Below the pieces are notes generated by a model. The model was not told where the DNA came from and ran no database searches. It saw only the letters and a list, made by a program, of their open reading frames with translations. A DNA stretch of 64,000 bases from Mesostigma viride (lineage: Eukaryota; Streptophyta; Mesostigmatophyceae; Mesostigmatales; Mesostigmataceae): positions 5,398,895-5,462,894 of the forward strand of contig RPFO01000104.1 in NCBI GenBank assembly GCA_009746045.1, written 5' to 3'. Shown here piece after piece: positions 1 through 9,832 of this stretch. A program made the position numbers and the translations under genes. Numbering within the stretch: position 1 is the first letter of the stretch; each line of letters begins with the position of its first letter.

Positions 1-1754
1 AAAAATAGAAAAAAACGCTGTCCGGGGCACATCTTGCCCAGAACAGTGGGAGAACCAGTTGCATGAAAAAAGCACACCCCATATAAAAATGTCATGGGAC
101 ATTGTTTCTACCTAATTGGATCAACAAAATCAGCACATCCCTTTGAGTTATTAATTTTTGGGCCAAAAATACGCTTTTTTAGGCGGGGCGTCCCCATACA
201 CACTCATAACACATCAATTAGGCCTGAAAAGCACAAGTCAAATTCTGTCATGACCATAGAAGGCACTGTCAAAGTTTGGTGGCATTCTGAGCTCAGCTGT
301 AGCAGTTATTAATTTTGGCAGTTGGCCACCTGTGCAGACGCTAAGGAAGGCATTAGTGAGTATTAAGGCACACTAACACTTCCTATGCCATCCAAAAGGC
401 TCCTGACCATGCCCAATTCGACCACAATGTACAAGGAGGTGGCTGGGCACGTCATGTGCCCTTGCCTTACCTCGACACGGGCAACCTGTTGCGTGTGTGC
501 ACAACAATGAGGCAGGTAGCTCTACATGCCTAGCCAACACTTCTAAAGCATATTCCAGGTTTATGGTGTGGGCATCATCCCAAAACCAAGCTCAAACACA
601 CCCTAGAAAGCCATATCCACTAATTGCCCAACAAGGGTAACAACAGACAGTCCACAGAGAAAGCAGAATTATCATACATGCTGCTTGCCAAGGCTTCTTA
701 CCATGGTTACCTTGCCTTGCTAGCATATGAATTAGGGCTCTCCCATTTTAGTGGGAGAAAGGCCAACAAGACAACGATAACCCCTACCTACGTGCAGTTC
801 CACCCATGCAGTATGCCCCTCAGAAAAACCACTGCCACCTTTCTTTCCAGCGCAATTGTTTGCCAAGAAACAAACTCAAGCTTGTGAGCCTCTAACCACA
901 ATGAAGCCTCTGCTAAGAAAGGCCGCGTCAATATTCACACAAAACTGAGTGCTGTTAGCAATCTCCTTCCAAGAAACCACTCAGCAAATCCCTGACAACT
1001 TGACGATATGCCACGGTCACGCTTTGACACATCCCAGCCATGCAACGTACATAAAAACCACTGAAAGGTGCCAGGAATCTGGCGATGCGCAGCACGGAAT
1101 GGCATTATACCTGGCGCTAACTGCACGGAAAGAAGCCGAAAACTTGCGTTGATAACCCATAAAGGAAGCGAAACATTCATAGGGTCACGTTGATCACACG
1201 ATCGTACCATTACCGGAATTGTCCTTCGCCCAGCGGCGCAAGAAAGAACAACCTTCCATGGAATAATAAGACGCGCATCCCGCGAGCCTGGAGAGTGTCT
1301 TACCGATCATGACGGAAATCTTGCCGAAACCCAGCAAATTTTTTAAAGCTTTACCAATAACGATTTAAACGCATCCTTGACGCTAGGTAAAGCCCATAAA
1401 ACCTGACAATCACCGCCGCCAGCGTGCATTCTAATTTATTCCTCTCGACGAAAACATCAGATTGGACCCCCGTGGCGATGGTCATCAATAAAATCATCGA
1501 CACTGCAAAAAACGCGAACTCCGCTACGAAGTAGTATCATTTACTCATCGTCTTTAAGATTCGCTCAGTTTCTCTGCATTCCGCGAGCTATCTTTTTCTA
1601 CTCTGCCTGAAAGCACGTCGCCATGGCCAGCTCCGGTAGGGGTGCGCGCCCCGTGCACCACTTTTTCACGGTACGGACGGGTACCGCGAATTTTTCGGCG
1701 CCAAAATATTCGCGCCGGGACCGTCCCCTTAATTAATTAGTAAACAGCTGTGGC
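1..1754. other. No gene recognised
   Basis: Only short, unconvincing open frames occur here on both strands. I see no splice-flanked exon, no retrotransposon motif and no tandem array. It is best read as intergenic sequence. Confidence 0.5.
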
Positions 1755-1863
1755 TTGCCTTCAGTCAGGCATGAGGGAAGACAGGTGTCTTTATCCCCTT
1801 CTCGTTGTGCAAAATTAATTAAACTCGCCTGCTCCCGTTTGGGAGTCACGGAGCATCAACCCC

Positions 1864-2728
1864 GATGGATGGATGGATGGATGGAGGGAGGGAGGGAGGG
1901 AGGGAGGGAGGGAGGGAGGGAGGGAGGGAGGGAGGGAGGGAGGGAGGGAGGGAGGGAGGGAGGGAGGGAGGGAGGGAGGGAGGGAGGAGGGAGGGAGGGA
2001 GGGAGGGAGGGAGGAGGGAGGGAGGGAGGGAGGGAGGGAGGGAGGGAGGGAGGGAGGGAGGGAGGGAGGGAGGGAGGGAGGGAGGGAGGGAGGGAGGGAG
2101 CTAGGGAGGGAGGGAGGGAGGGAGGGAGGGAGGGAGGGAGGGAGGGAGGGAGGGAGGGAGGGAGGGAGGGAGGGAGGGAGGGAGGGAGGGAGGGAGGGAG
2201 GGAGGGAGGGAGGGAGGGAGGGAGGGAGGGAGGGAGGGAGGGAGGGAGGGAGGGAGGGAGGGAGGGAGGGAGGGAGGGAGGGGGAGGGAGGGAGGGAGGG
2301 AGGGAGGGAGGGAGGGAGGGAGGGAGGGAGGGAGGAGGGAGGGAGGGAGGGAGGGAGGGAGGGAGGGAGGGAGGGAGGGAGGGAGGGAGGGAGGGAGGGA
2401 GGGAGGGAGGGAGGAGGGAGGGAGGGAGGGAGGGAGGGAGGGAGGGAGGGAGGGAGGGAGGAGGGAGGGAGGGAGGGAGGGAGGAGGGAGGGAGGGAGGG
2501 AGGGAGGGAGGGAGGGAGGGAGGGAGGGAGGGAGGGAGGGAGGGAGGGAGGGAGGGGGAGGGAGGGAGGGAGGGAGGGAGGGAGGGAGGGAGGGAGGGAG
2601 GGAGGGAGGAGGGAGGGAGGGAGGGAGGGAGGGAGGGAGGGAGGGTGGGAGGGAGGGTGGGAGGGAGGGTGGGAGGGTGGGAGGGAGGGAGGGAGGGAGG
2701 GGGGAGGGAGGGAGGGAGGGAGGGAGGG
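1864..2728. repeat. (GGGA)n array, about 840 bp
   Basis: About 20 bases of (GATG)n lead into an almost pure GGGA repeat with a few one-base slips (GGA or GGGGA). The plus strand is all purine and G-quadruplex prone. Because 4 bp times 3 gives 12 bp, every frame reads as Glu-Gly-Gly-Arg (or Pro-Pro-Ser-Leu on the other strand); these frames are artefacts, not genes. Confidence 0.97.
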
Positions 2729-2765
2729 AAAGAGGATGGGAGGGAGGATCGAGGGAGGGACGGAG

Positions 2766-2927
2766 GGACGGACGGACGGACGGACGGACGGACGGACGGA
2801 CGGACGGACGGACGGACGGACGGACGGACGGACGGACGGACGGACGGACGGACGGACGGACGGACGGACGGACGGACGGACGGACGGACGGACGGACGGA
2901 CGGACGGACGGACGGACGGACGGACGG
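2766..2927. repeat. (GGAC)n array, about 40 copies
   Basis: A clean GGAC repeat follows the GGGA array after about 38 bp of mixed sequence and is itself followed by (GGAT)4. Both arrays differ by one base from the GGAT unit at the outer edges, which suggests mutation and re-expansion of one ancestral GGAT tract. Confidence 0.97.
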
Positions 2928-3058
2928 GCGGATGGATGGATGGATGGACGTACACGCAATCCTACCGGTCTAAGTTTACTATCTTCAAAAAGAGTCCTAC
3001 TCTATAACTATAGTGCCCGCGACCCTAGGGGTCTTGTCTAGCATCATTGCTTCCCGCG

Positions 3059-3715
3059 CCTGCAAACGCGCGACTTCCCCACTGCAGGTGTGTTAATAAT
3101 TAACGACCTGAGCCCACTTGGCCTTGTCCATAATCTTTTTCCAAATCACGGAGAGGCCTAGGCCCCCCATATGTCCTCTACGAGCTGCTCTTTGAAGACG
3201 GAGCATTAACCCTGATGGATGGATGGATCGATGAGAAAAGTTCGCTTGCAACAGTCTCCGGCCGGCTGTAGCCCCGACGGCGCCGGCCCGGCCTACCAGG
3301 CAGCAGTGACACTACTCAAGGGTTAGTAGTTCACTCGGCTCCACCTGCGGCCTCGCCCTAGCTCGGTATCGCCCGATCCCAAACGCAGTCGCCCAGCAGA
3401 ATCGCGCCACACAGAACCGCGCTTTCGGCCCCAACCCTTCAAAGACTGTCGACGATCACGACTGGACCAACATGTCCCCGAGCACATACTGCCCTGCGCA
3501 CTGCATCTTCTATGGGGACTACGCCTCGCTTCATGAGCTGGCCCTCCATCTCCACAGCATCGACCGCCTCATCAGTCACTCCCAGACGGCACATGGCGTA
3601 CGTCCCCTCACCTATGTGACGGAGTGGAACAACCCCCGGCCCCGACTCCAGCACATCATCCTCTGCATGCTCGATCCCTTCTCATGCGCTCTGATGGCGA
3701 GATCTGGGCTCCCTC
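3059..3715. other. No supported gene; small LINE 3'-end remnant
   Basis: At about 3200-3228 a minus-strand remnant (GACGGAGCATTAACCC followed by GATG repeats) matches the LINE 3' terminal block, cut off at the hairpin. A plus-strand frame at 3472-3729 has a Cys/His-rich start but no recognisable domain, and I do not call it. Confidence 0.4.
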
Positions 3716-4138
3716 TATTAATTAATTAATTAATTAAACTCGTGCTCCCGTTGGGGAGTCACGGAGCACCGAAGTGCTTTTAATCCCTGTGTGTGCACTA
3801 CAGGAGAAAGGGCAGAGACCCCCAGTCTCCTTCATGCCAAAGGCATGCCACAGCTGCAATCGGGCGCGGCTAGCTAAAAGGACAGGCTAACGATCCGGCA
3901 AACTGTGGGTGCAATAAGACCCATGTGAGCATGTCATAGCAAGGAGCGTGGGCAAGTAATCTGAACATAGCCAGGGCGTAGCATGGCTGTACTAGAACTA
4001 GGCTAAGGCTATGGCTGGTTGTGTACCGTGCGTTGGCGGCACGTGACTAGGTTTGTTGGCACAGCTAGGCAAACATTCTAGGCATGGCTGCCTTAGCGAC
4101 AGTGACTCCAATGGTTACAAGCTAGGGCTATTGCTATT

Positions 4139-5767
4139 CTAGCCCGCTGGGGGCGTCCACATCTTGTGGTTGATCATCAGGTCCCCGCCCCTCCAGTACA
4201 CCTTGGGCTTCTGGGGGTCCTGCTTATGGCGGAGGTATTCCGGCCACAGGTCGCGTCGCTGCTGTTGCTGAGCGGGGGTTAGGTCGTCATCCAGCGTCCA
4301 GGTGAGGTCGTGCAACCGCTTGCGACGAGAGAGGAACCGCTGCTTATCCTCAGGGGAGAGGAAGGTGAGCAGGACTGGTGGGGTGGCCGCCTTGTCCCGT
4401 GAGTGGGGAAGGCGGTGGCACCCACGCAGTTCTACCTCACCTACCAGGCCCATGAGGGTAAGAAGCTGTTTCTTGATCTCGTCAGCAAGGGAGGTTGACG
4501 TCTCACCTGGCTTCTGGGGGAAGCGATGTAGGTCGTCATCCAGCGTCCAGGTGAGGTCGTGCAACCGCTTGCGACGAGAGACGAACCGCTGCTTATCCTC
4601 AGGGGAGAGGAAGGTGAGCAGGACTGGTGGGGTGGCCGCCTTGTCCCGTGAGTGGGGAAGGCGGTGGCACCCACGCAGTTCTACCTCACCTACCAGGCCC
4701 ATGAGGGTAAGAAGCTGTTTCTTGATCTCGTCAGCAAGGGAGGTTGACGTCTCACCTGGCTTCTGGGGGAAGCGACGTAGCACCACTCGGCACTCGCGGC
4801 GAGCGCGATCGGTGACCTCCCGTTGCTGGGCCTGGCGGTGGTCCTCCAGCTCCTGGAGCTTCGTGGCGATGGCGTCGGTGGTGGAGGCGGTCGCTGTCCG
4901 CAGCAGGTCCGCGTAGGAGAGCGGGAGGTCACCAGCATCCTGCCGGGGTGGCTGGGAGGCAATGGTGGCCGTCTGCTCCGCTAGCTTTGGGACCTGTGTG
5001 GCCAGGGCCTCGGTGTGGGCGGTGATGGCCTCAAGCTTCTTCATGAGCACGCCGCACTTGCCTTCCACCTGGTTAAGGCGAGAGACAAGTGCAGCATGCG
5101 TTTCCGAAGCCTGCGCCGCAGTGTGTAGCGCCGTGAACTGTGGTTGTAGCTTGTGGACGACCTTGGTTTCCACGTTGGAGACCCGGGCCTCGACCGTGTT
5201 GAGCGTGGTGTTCAGCGAGGTCATCTTCTCGGCCAGCGGCCAGGTCACGTGCTCCTCCAGCACTGCGCGGATGTCATCCTTGCAGAGGGAGGAAGCCGAT
5301 GGGGCTGCCGGCTGTGCGGGGGCTGGGGCGTTGAGTGCGTTCCAAAGTTCTCTGTGGATGGCGCCGAAGCTGCGCTGGTAGTAGCTGGTCAAGATAGACT
5401 CGCGTTGGCGGGATTCGGCACAGGTGTAGAGCCAGGACGTGTCGCGGTAGTCGATAGCCGCCCCCCTTCTCCAGGGCACAAAGAGCTTCCGCTCCTGTGT
5501 GAGGAACTGGAGAACTTCGACGACTTCCTGCGGCGACAGCTGCTGCCGCTCGAGGAGGGAGAACATTCCGTCGCCGGGCAAGAATTTGCTCCATTTGTGG
5601 CGATCGTGGCATGGTTTCTTGGGCTCAGGCGAGGCGCTTGGCGAGGGTTTGGCGGGTAAGCCTGGCGGAGCCCTGAACAATGGCGAGGGCGAGAGGGTTG
5701 GGCTGGGCGCTGGGAAGCTGTGCCAGCTCCTTTTCCAGCCCTCGTTTTGCAATTTGGTAGTCGTCAT
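4139..5767 (-). CDS. LINE ORF1-type protein with duplicated RNA-binding domain
   Basis: The product is 542 residues from a true ATG. After a Pro/Ser-rich N-terminus (1-50), residues about 68-145 are helical. Residues about 165-290 have a heptad-like, coiled-coil-prone pattern (KMTSLNTTLNTVEARVSNVE). An RRM-like segment follows (CRVVLRRFPQKPGE...), with a C-terminal tail reading VYWRGGDLMIN. This coiled coil + RRM + C-terminal-domain order is that of L1-like ORF1p, a trimeric RNA chaperone that coats LINE RNA. The 59971-61311 ORF1 has the same order (VRYF..., then LSPAQ..., then LFINGQ). Oddity: an exact in-frame 83-residue tandem duplication doubles the RRM-like part. No ORF2 follows. An alternative upstream frame (5891-5625) could be the true N-terminus if there is a frameshift near 5630. 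Confidence 0.75.
   Translation of the reverse strand: MTTTKLQNEGWKRSWHSFPAPSPTLSPSPLFRAPPGLPAKPSPSASPEPKKPCHDRHKWSKFLPGDGMFSLLERQQLSPQEVVEVLQFLTQERKLFVPWRRGAAIDYRDTSWLYTCAESRQRESILTSYYQRSFGAIHRELWNALNAPAPAQPAAPSASSLCKDDIRAVLEEHVTWPLAEKMTSLNTTLNTVEARVSNVETKVVHKLQPQFTALHTAAQASETHAALVSRLNQVEGKCGVLMKKLEAITAHTEALATQVPKLAEQTATIASQPPRQDAGDLPLSYADLLRTATASTTDAIATKLQELEDHRQAQQREVTDRARRECRVVLRRFPQKPGETSTSLADEIKKQLLTLMGLVGEVELRGCHRLPHSRDKAATPPVLLTFLSPEDKQRFVSRRKRLHDLTWTLDDDLHRFPQKPGETSTSLADEIKKQLLTLMGLVGEVELRGCHRLPHSRDKAATPPVLLTFLSPEDKQRFLSRRKRLHDLTWTLDDDLTPAQQQQRRDLWPEYLRHKQDPQKPKVYWRGGDLMINHKMWTPPAG
4282..4779 (-). repeat. 249-bp in-frame tandem duplication inside ORF1
   Basis: Two adjacent 249-bp copies (4282-4530 and 4531-4779) differ at only a couple of positions, e.g. 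AGG/ACG near 4331/4580. The length is 83 codons, so the reading frame is kept and the protein carries the block from RFPQKPGE to LDDDL twice. Near identity implies a recent event or an assembly artefact. Confidence 0.95.
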
Positions 5768-6180
5768 AGCTGGTCACGTGCGTAACTTTGTCTATACTGC
5801 GTGGCAGCCGTAACCGTTTATACTGGCAAGTGCGTCTTAGAAAGGCGCATCGAATGCAAGTGGTCTGACCGAATTTGGGGCTCAGACGCAAAAGATCTGA
5901 ACTCCGCCGTCAGCCATACCGCCGTCAGCCATTTTCGTAACCCCGATGGTAACACTCCCTCTATATTTCCGCACCCACATTCCGTTCCATCCTGAAGGAA
6001 GCCCTCGAGCAGCACGTTGACTCCCCTCGCTGCAGGTGTGGCAGCAATGGGCTGCCGAGCACGCTGGCTGCTGAGCTCCCTCACCATTCCACCACCGTCA
6101 CCTAGCTCCACCTCCACCCTCCTTGCCTCCACCTCGATCCACTCCCGGTCTCGATCCGGCCGCCTCCACCGCCGACATCA

Positions 6181-6465
6181 ATGTCATCAAAGTCCAGCTC
6201 CTCCACATCAACCGGTGCAACGACAACGCCATCGCCATCGGAGTGCCTGCAAAACACCGCAGGCCTCACCACCCAGGCGATGAACGACATCGCCGGGCGC
6301 CAGCCGGCATCTGCTGGCCTGGCCAGCGATGCTCCTCCCACCCAGCCCTGGGTGGACATGCTGAATCACCAGTGCATGACACCACCTCCACCGACCACTG
6401 CCTCCACCATCGCGGCACAGCTAGCTCAAGCATTAACCCCTCCACCGTCTCGCACTCGTGCCTAA
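6181..6465 (+). pseudogene. Possible ORF1 fragment
   Basis: The frame contains QPWVDMLN followed by a Thr/Pro stretch and TIAAQLAQAL. This resembles the SYADLLR...TDAIATKLQEL segment of the ORF1 protein at 4139-5767. No other ORF1 part is joined to it, so it is at most a remnant. Confidence 0.3.
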
Positions 6466-7712
6466 GGTGAGTCACCAGTTTCATAGTACGCCACAGGTGC
6501 CCCCATTCAGCCTAATTATTATTTCTAGACCATGCTGGGAACCAAGCATCCCCATATGAGGGCCCACCTGGGAGTATAGTGGGTGGTCCCAGTACTAGCC
6601 CCCCCTGCTCTATAAATAGCACCCCCCTCAGGGGGGTACGGTGAGTGTGCGCGGTGACCCACTTACAATGCATGATAGACCACTTTTCTCAATAAGTTGC
6701 CCCTGGGGTTGGTTTTGTAGATAGATTTACTAGTTAGGATGGGATACTAGCACTAAAAATTGTAACTGCCCCAGGGGCCCACCAGATGGAGCTAAAAATA
6801 ACTGGTGACTCATTTGAGTCACCAGTTTAGGGGGGGCTAGAACAAGCATTCTAGTGCAGTTTTGAACCTGGACATGATAGGTAAGCATGGAATATTGGCA
6901 AACATGCATGTTAACGCAAAATAGTCATAAGATATTTTGAGCATTATCTTGTGGGTCCCTGGGTGAAACAAGACATGGAAGTGCTTGGATGTAGTGCTTG
7001 GGTACACTTACAGTCCCCCCTGAAATACTAGGGTGAAATCCAAGGTATACGTGGTCCATCATGCATTGGTTGTGAAGTTTATACTCGCGACCCGCGCGCA
7101 GCTGTCTCCAAGCATATGCGGCAGTGGTTATGGTGAATATTGGTGGCACACAGGTTGAAATATGCGTTAACACCAGTTTAGGGTATACCCTGTCAGCTTT
7201 GACCAGGGTTTTCACCCTGGTCCGGTGGTCAGATACAGTCTTTCAAGAGTGCTACGGATAGAGTGAATCTAGACCTTTCCAACGGTCCTATTTTTACCCG
7301 CGAAAACCTTCCCGCGAGATTTCTACAGGGCGCACAAACTCATGCCGAATTCCAGTCATGAGTAAAACTCGTGGTCGAAAATCGGCACGAGGACGGTTTA
7401 GGGGTTAACAATTACGCTTGACCTCCGGGAGGCCGACATCACCAAGCGCAGCCACATGCAATGTCATCGCCAAGCACTTCGACCAGCCGACAGGTGAGAA
7501 CTCGGAGTCTCTTGCCATAGCGTTAGCGCGACATTCTTGGCCGGCATGCAATTATTCACTGGTGAGCTGCAGAGGTCGGCTGGACATCCGCCTTCCCCAC
7601 GCGTGGCCCGGTAAGGCTGGCCCGGCTGCCCTGCTCCTGACCTGTACATGGCGGATAAGCTGTACCGTTTCTTATAAATGCCGCAATAAGCTCTCGGGGA
7701 CTTCCTACATAC
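6466..7712. other. No gene recognised
   Basis: This is AT-richer sequence with a TATAAATAG at about 6611 and a short C6/G6 inverted repeat at about 6625-6640. I find no exon, repeat array or LINE motif. ORFs are short and without pattern. Confidence 0.4.
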
Positions 7713-7835
7713 ATGAGCTGGACGACGACTTGACTCCTGGCACAGCAAGCGGCGGCGACAGGAGCTATGGCCGACCCGTATACCTCCAGCTCCGGCAGAG
7801 CGCAGCCTGGGGGAAACCGGATATCAAGGAGACAA
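7713..7835 (+). pseudogene. ORF1 C-terminal remnant
   Basis: ELDDDLTP followed (after a shift) by AQQAA matches the LDDDLTPAQQ motif just after the RRM-like block of the ORF1 at 4139-5767. It breaks off at 7828 into the start of the short repeat family (ATCAAGGAGACAACC). Confidence 0.45.
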
Positions 7836-7954
7836 CCTAGGGAATATATAGCTAGTAGCATTAATTAGTGTAGATTAGTAGTCAGGCTTAGCCTAGCACG
7901 GGGCTCACGCCTACTACGCGCATGCATGTGTGCCTATAATGGGACTCCCCATGG

Positions 7955-8250
7955 ATGGACACCGCATTCACTCCCAAGCTCTCTCTTCTTTGGACTGCCA
8001 TGCAGAACAAAAAGCGGTGGCAGAAGATTATCCAGGCTCACACACCAGCCCCTGTGGGCAAGCCCCCAGTCCCCCCAAGCGGAAAGAGCGTTTTGCTGAA
8101 TAGTGTAGTTAGGATTTTTCTAGGCTTAGTAGATAGCTGAGTTAGGTTCGTTCGATTTACATGGCTTCGCCCACCTCGATCCATCCATCCAGCAAGGAAT
8201 ATGTGCTACATGATCTCCCAACGGAGACATGTAATAATTTATAATTTAAT
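7955..8250 (+). mobile_element. LINE ORF2 tail and 3' end, second 3'-end family
   Basis: A frame reading MQNKKRWQKIIQAHTPAPVG matches the last residues of LINE ORF2 seen at 9195-9270, 10150-10220 and 42380-42450. It is followed by a short 3' UTR, (CCAT)3, then ATATGTGCTACATGAT, the hairpin CTCCCAACGGAG (8215-8226) and an AT tail. A near-identical copy of this terminal block lies in reverse at 59670-59625. Confidence 0.65.
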
Positions 8251-8599
8251 GGATGAAGCCCCATTGAAATTTTAGCCAAGCCGATCTGCCTAGGAGTATG
8301 ACAGAGAGCTATACTATCTGCTGAGAAGCCATGCCCTAGCCATCATGTTTAGCCATGATGATCTTCCACACTATGTCCGCTCCGGTGAGGTGCTGGAATA
8401 CATAGTGGTGCAGGTGCACTTTGTGCACCCAGAGCAGGTGTAGTTTACACCTTACGGCCTTGCAGGAAGTAGCCCAGAATGTTAAAAGCCATATTTCGGC
8501 CCCTTCTCAGGGATATGTGCTACATGTACTCCCAGTACGTAGGCTCTGGCGATTGGGCTCACTCAGCCACCCGGGGCCCGACCTCTTTCTACTTGATGG

Positions 8600-9538
8600 C
8601 TCTCGAGTCCTGTATCGGGACCGCGTCAAGTTGCGCGCTGGGTAGCTTCCTCACCAGCTGCGAGGCCGGCCGATCGATGTGGACCACCGTATCTCCCTCG
8701 CCCATGGCACGCTTTACGCCAATATATCGGGCCAGGCTGTAGCGCAAGCCCTTGGGCAAGCTAGAGAAACAAGACCTGTTCAGTAAGGTCCTGGTCCTCG
8801 ACCTTGTTCTTACGTATCCGGGCCGGGCCGAGACGTGGACTCTCACCGCCGACCTTGCCAGCAAGCTGGACGGCGTGGTCACCAACATGCTGCGGTCAAT
8901 TTTCCGTGCATGTTGAGGATACGCTAGCTGCTCATGTCCGCAAGGAGGACTCCTACCTCGGCATGCCACTTATCACCAGCACCATCAAGCAGAGGCGCCT
9001 GCTGCTAGCAGGGCACATAGCTCGCACCAACCAGTTAGACAACTCCCGTGGCCCCTCTGTAGGGCTGCGCCCCGCCCAGCAAGGCAGGCACCTCCTCACG
9101 TTGGCCGGGCCCAACCAGGTTATAGACACCGCAAGGCCCGTGCACCTTCCGCGAGCAGCTCGTAGAGGACATGCATGCGGGGCCTAGGCCTCTCGGTGAT
9201 TCGGAAAAAGATGATGGACAAGGCCAAGTGGGCCCAGGTCATAGAGGACACTAACAACCCCCCAGCAGTGCCCAGGGTTAAGCCGCGCGTTTGTACACTT
9301 GGGCGGCATGCTAGACAAGACCCCTAGGGTCGCGGGCACCATAGTACTATAGGACTGTTTTGTATAGATAGCTTGTAGATAGCTTAGTTAGACCGATAGG
9401 ATTGCGTGTACCCACCCATCCATCTGGATCCATCGTGGTTAATGCTCGGACCGTGACTCCGGCCTTGGAACGGGAGCACGAGTTTAATTAATTAATGTAC
9501 TCCCAACGGAGATATGTTACAATTTAATTTAATTTAAT
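8600..9538 (+). mobile_element. Decayed LINE ORF2 3' half with 3' UTR
   Basis: Frameshifted ORF2 pieces are visible: LGSFLTS, then VLVLDLVLTYPGRAETWTLT, ASKLDGVVTNMLRS, then GMPLITSTIKQRRLLLAGHIAR and KMMDKAKWAQVIEDTNNPP. These match the post-reverse-transcriptase region of the LINE at 41100-40660. The 3' UTR runs into (CCAT)n, GGTTAATGCTC, an imperfect hairpin (9457-9476) and TTTAATTAATTAA. A second hairpin plus AT tail of the other family follows directly (9500-9538), so two 3' ends are stacked. Confidence 0.7.
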
Positions 9539-9832
9539 GGATGGATGGGTAAGTTGTGCAATACATGCACATGTAGCAGGGATGTGAACTGTAAAGCTAG
9601 GACCAACTAGTGCTACGCGTTTCCCCACGGGTCCGTGTGTAATTAATGAAATAAATCAGGAACTACCGATTTAATAAATCGGGGACAATTGCTCCCGAAT
9701 GTGCTGCCAGACCTATCACCAACTGATGGAGCCGGTGCACGTCAAAGCTCAACCTCACGGCATGTTAATAAAGGACAATGCCGATTGTGCGCATGAAACG
9801 TACTGTCAGTTCTATATTTATGAGGTCTTCAT

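Larger units (their letters stand above)
1811..3058 (-). mobile_element. LINE 3' UTR fragment carrying an expanded tetranucleotide array
   Basis: Read on the minus strand, 3058-2935 is a close match to the LINE 3' UTR at about 9300-9410 (shared AGACAAGACCCCTAGGGTCG and GGATTGCGTGTAC). It then runs into GGAT-, GGAC- and GGGA-type arrays (reverse complements on this strand). It ends at 1864-1811 with the terminal block seen at other copies: hairpin CTCCC-AAAC-GGGAG (1832-1845) and an AT tail (TTTAATTAATT). So the array lies inside the 3' UTR and is not a separate locus. The 5' part of the element is missing. Confidence 0.65.
3716..5995 (-). mobile_element. ORF1-only non-LTR element (half-LINE)
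   Basis: On the minus strand this unit holds an intact 542-codon ORF1 (5767-4139), about 370 bp of non-coding sequence, then the LINE 3' terminal block: hairpin CTCCCC-AA-CGGGAG (3758-3745) and a (TTAA)n tail ending at about 3716. There is no room for endonuclease or reverse transcriptase between ORF1 and the 3' end. This is the layout of half-LINEs such as mammalian HAL1, which keep ORF1 and a 3' end that another element's reverse transcriptase can use. The upstream limit (about 5995) is a guess. Confidence 0.6.

Noticed and set aside
1755..3041. Long open frames on both strands (366-428 codons)
   Set aside because: They only translate the GGGA/GGAC arrays; a 4-bp repeat without stop codons is open in every frame.
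4302..4916. 204-codon plus-strand frame with an internal repeat
   Set aside because: Antisense of the duplicated ORF1 block.
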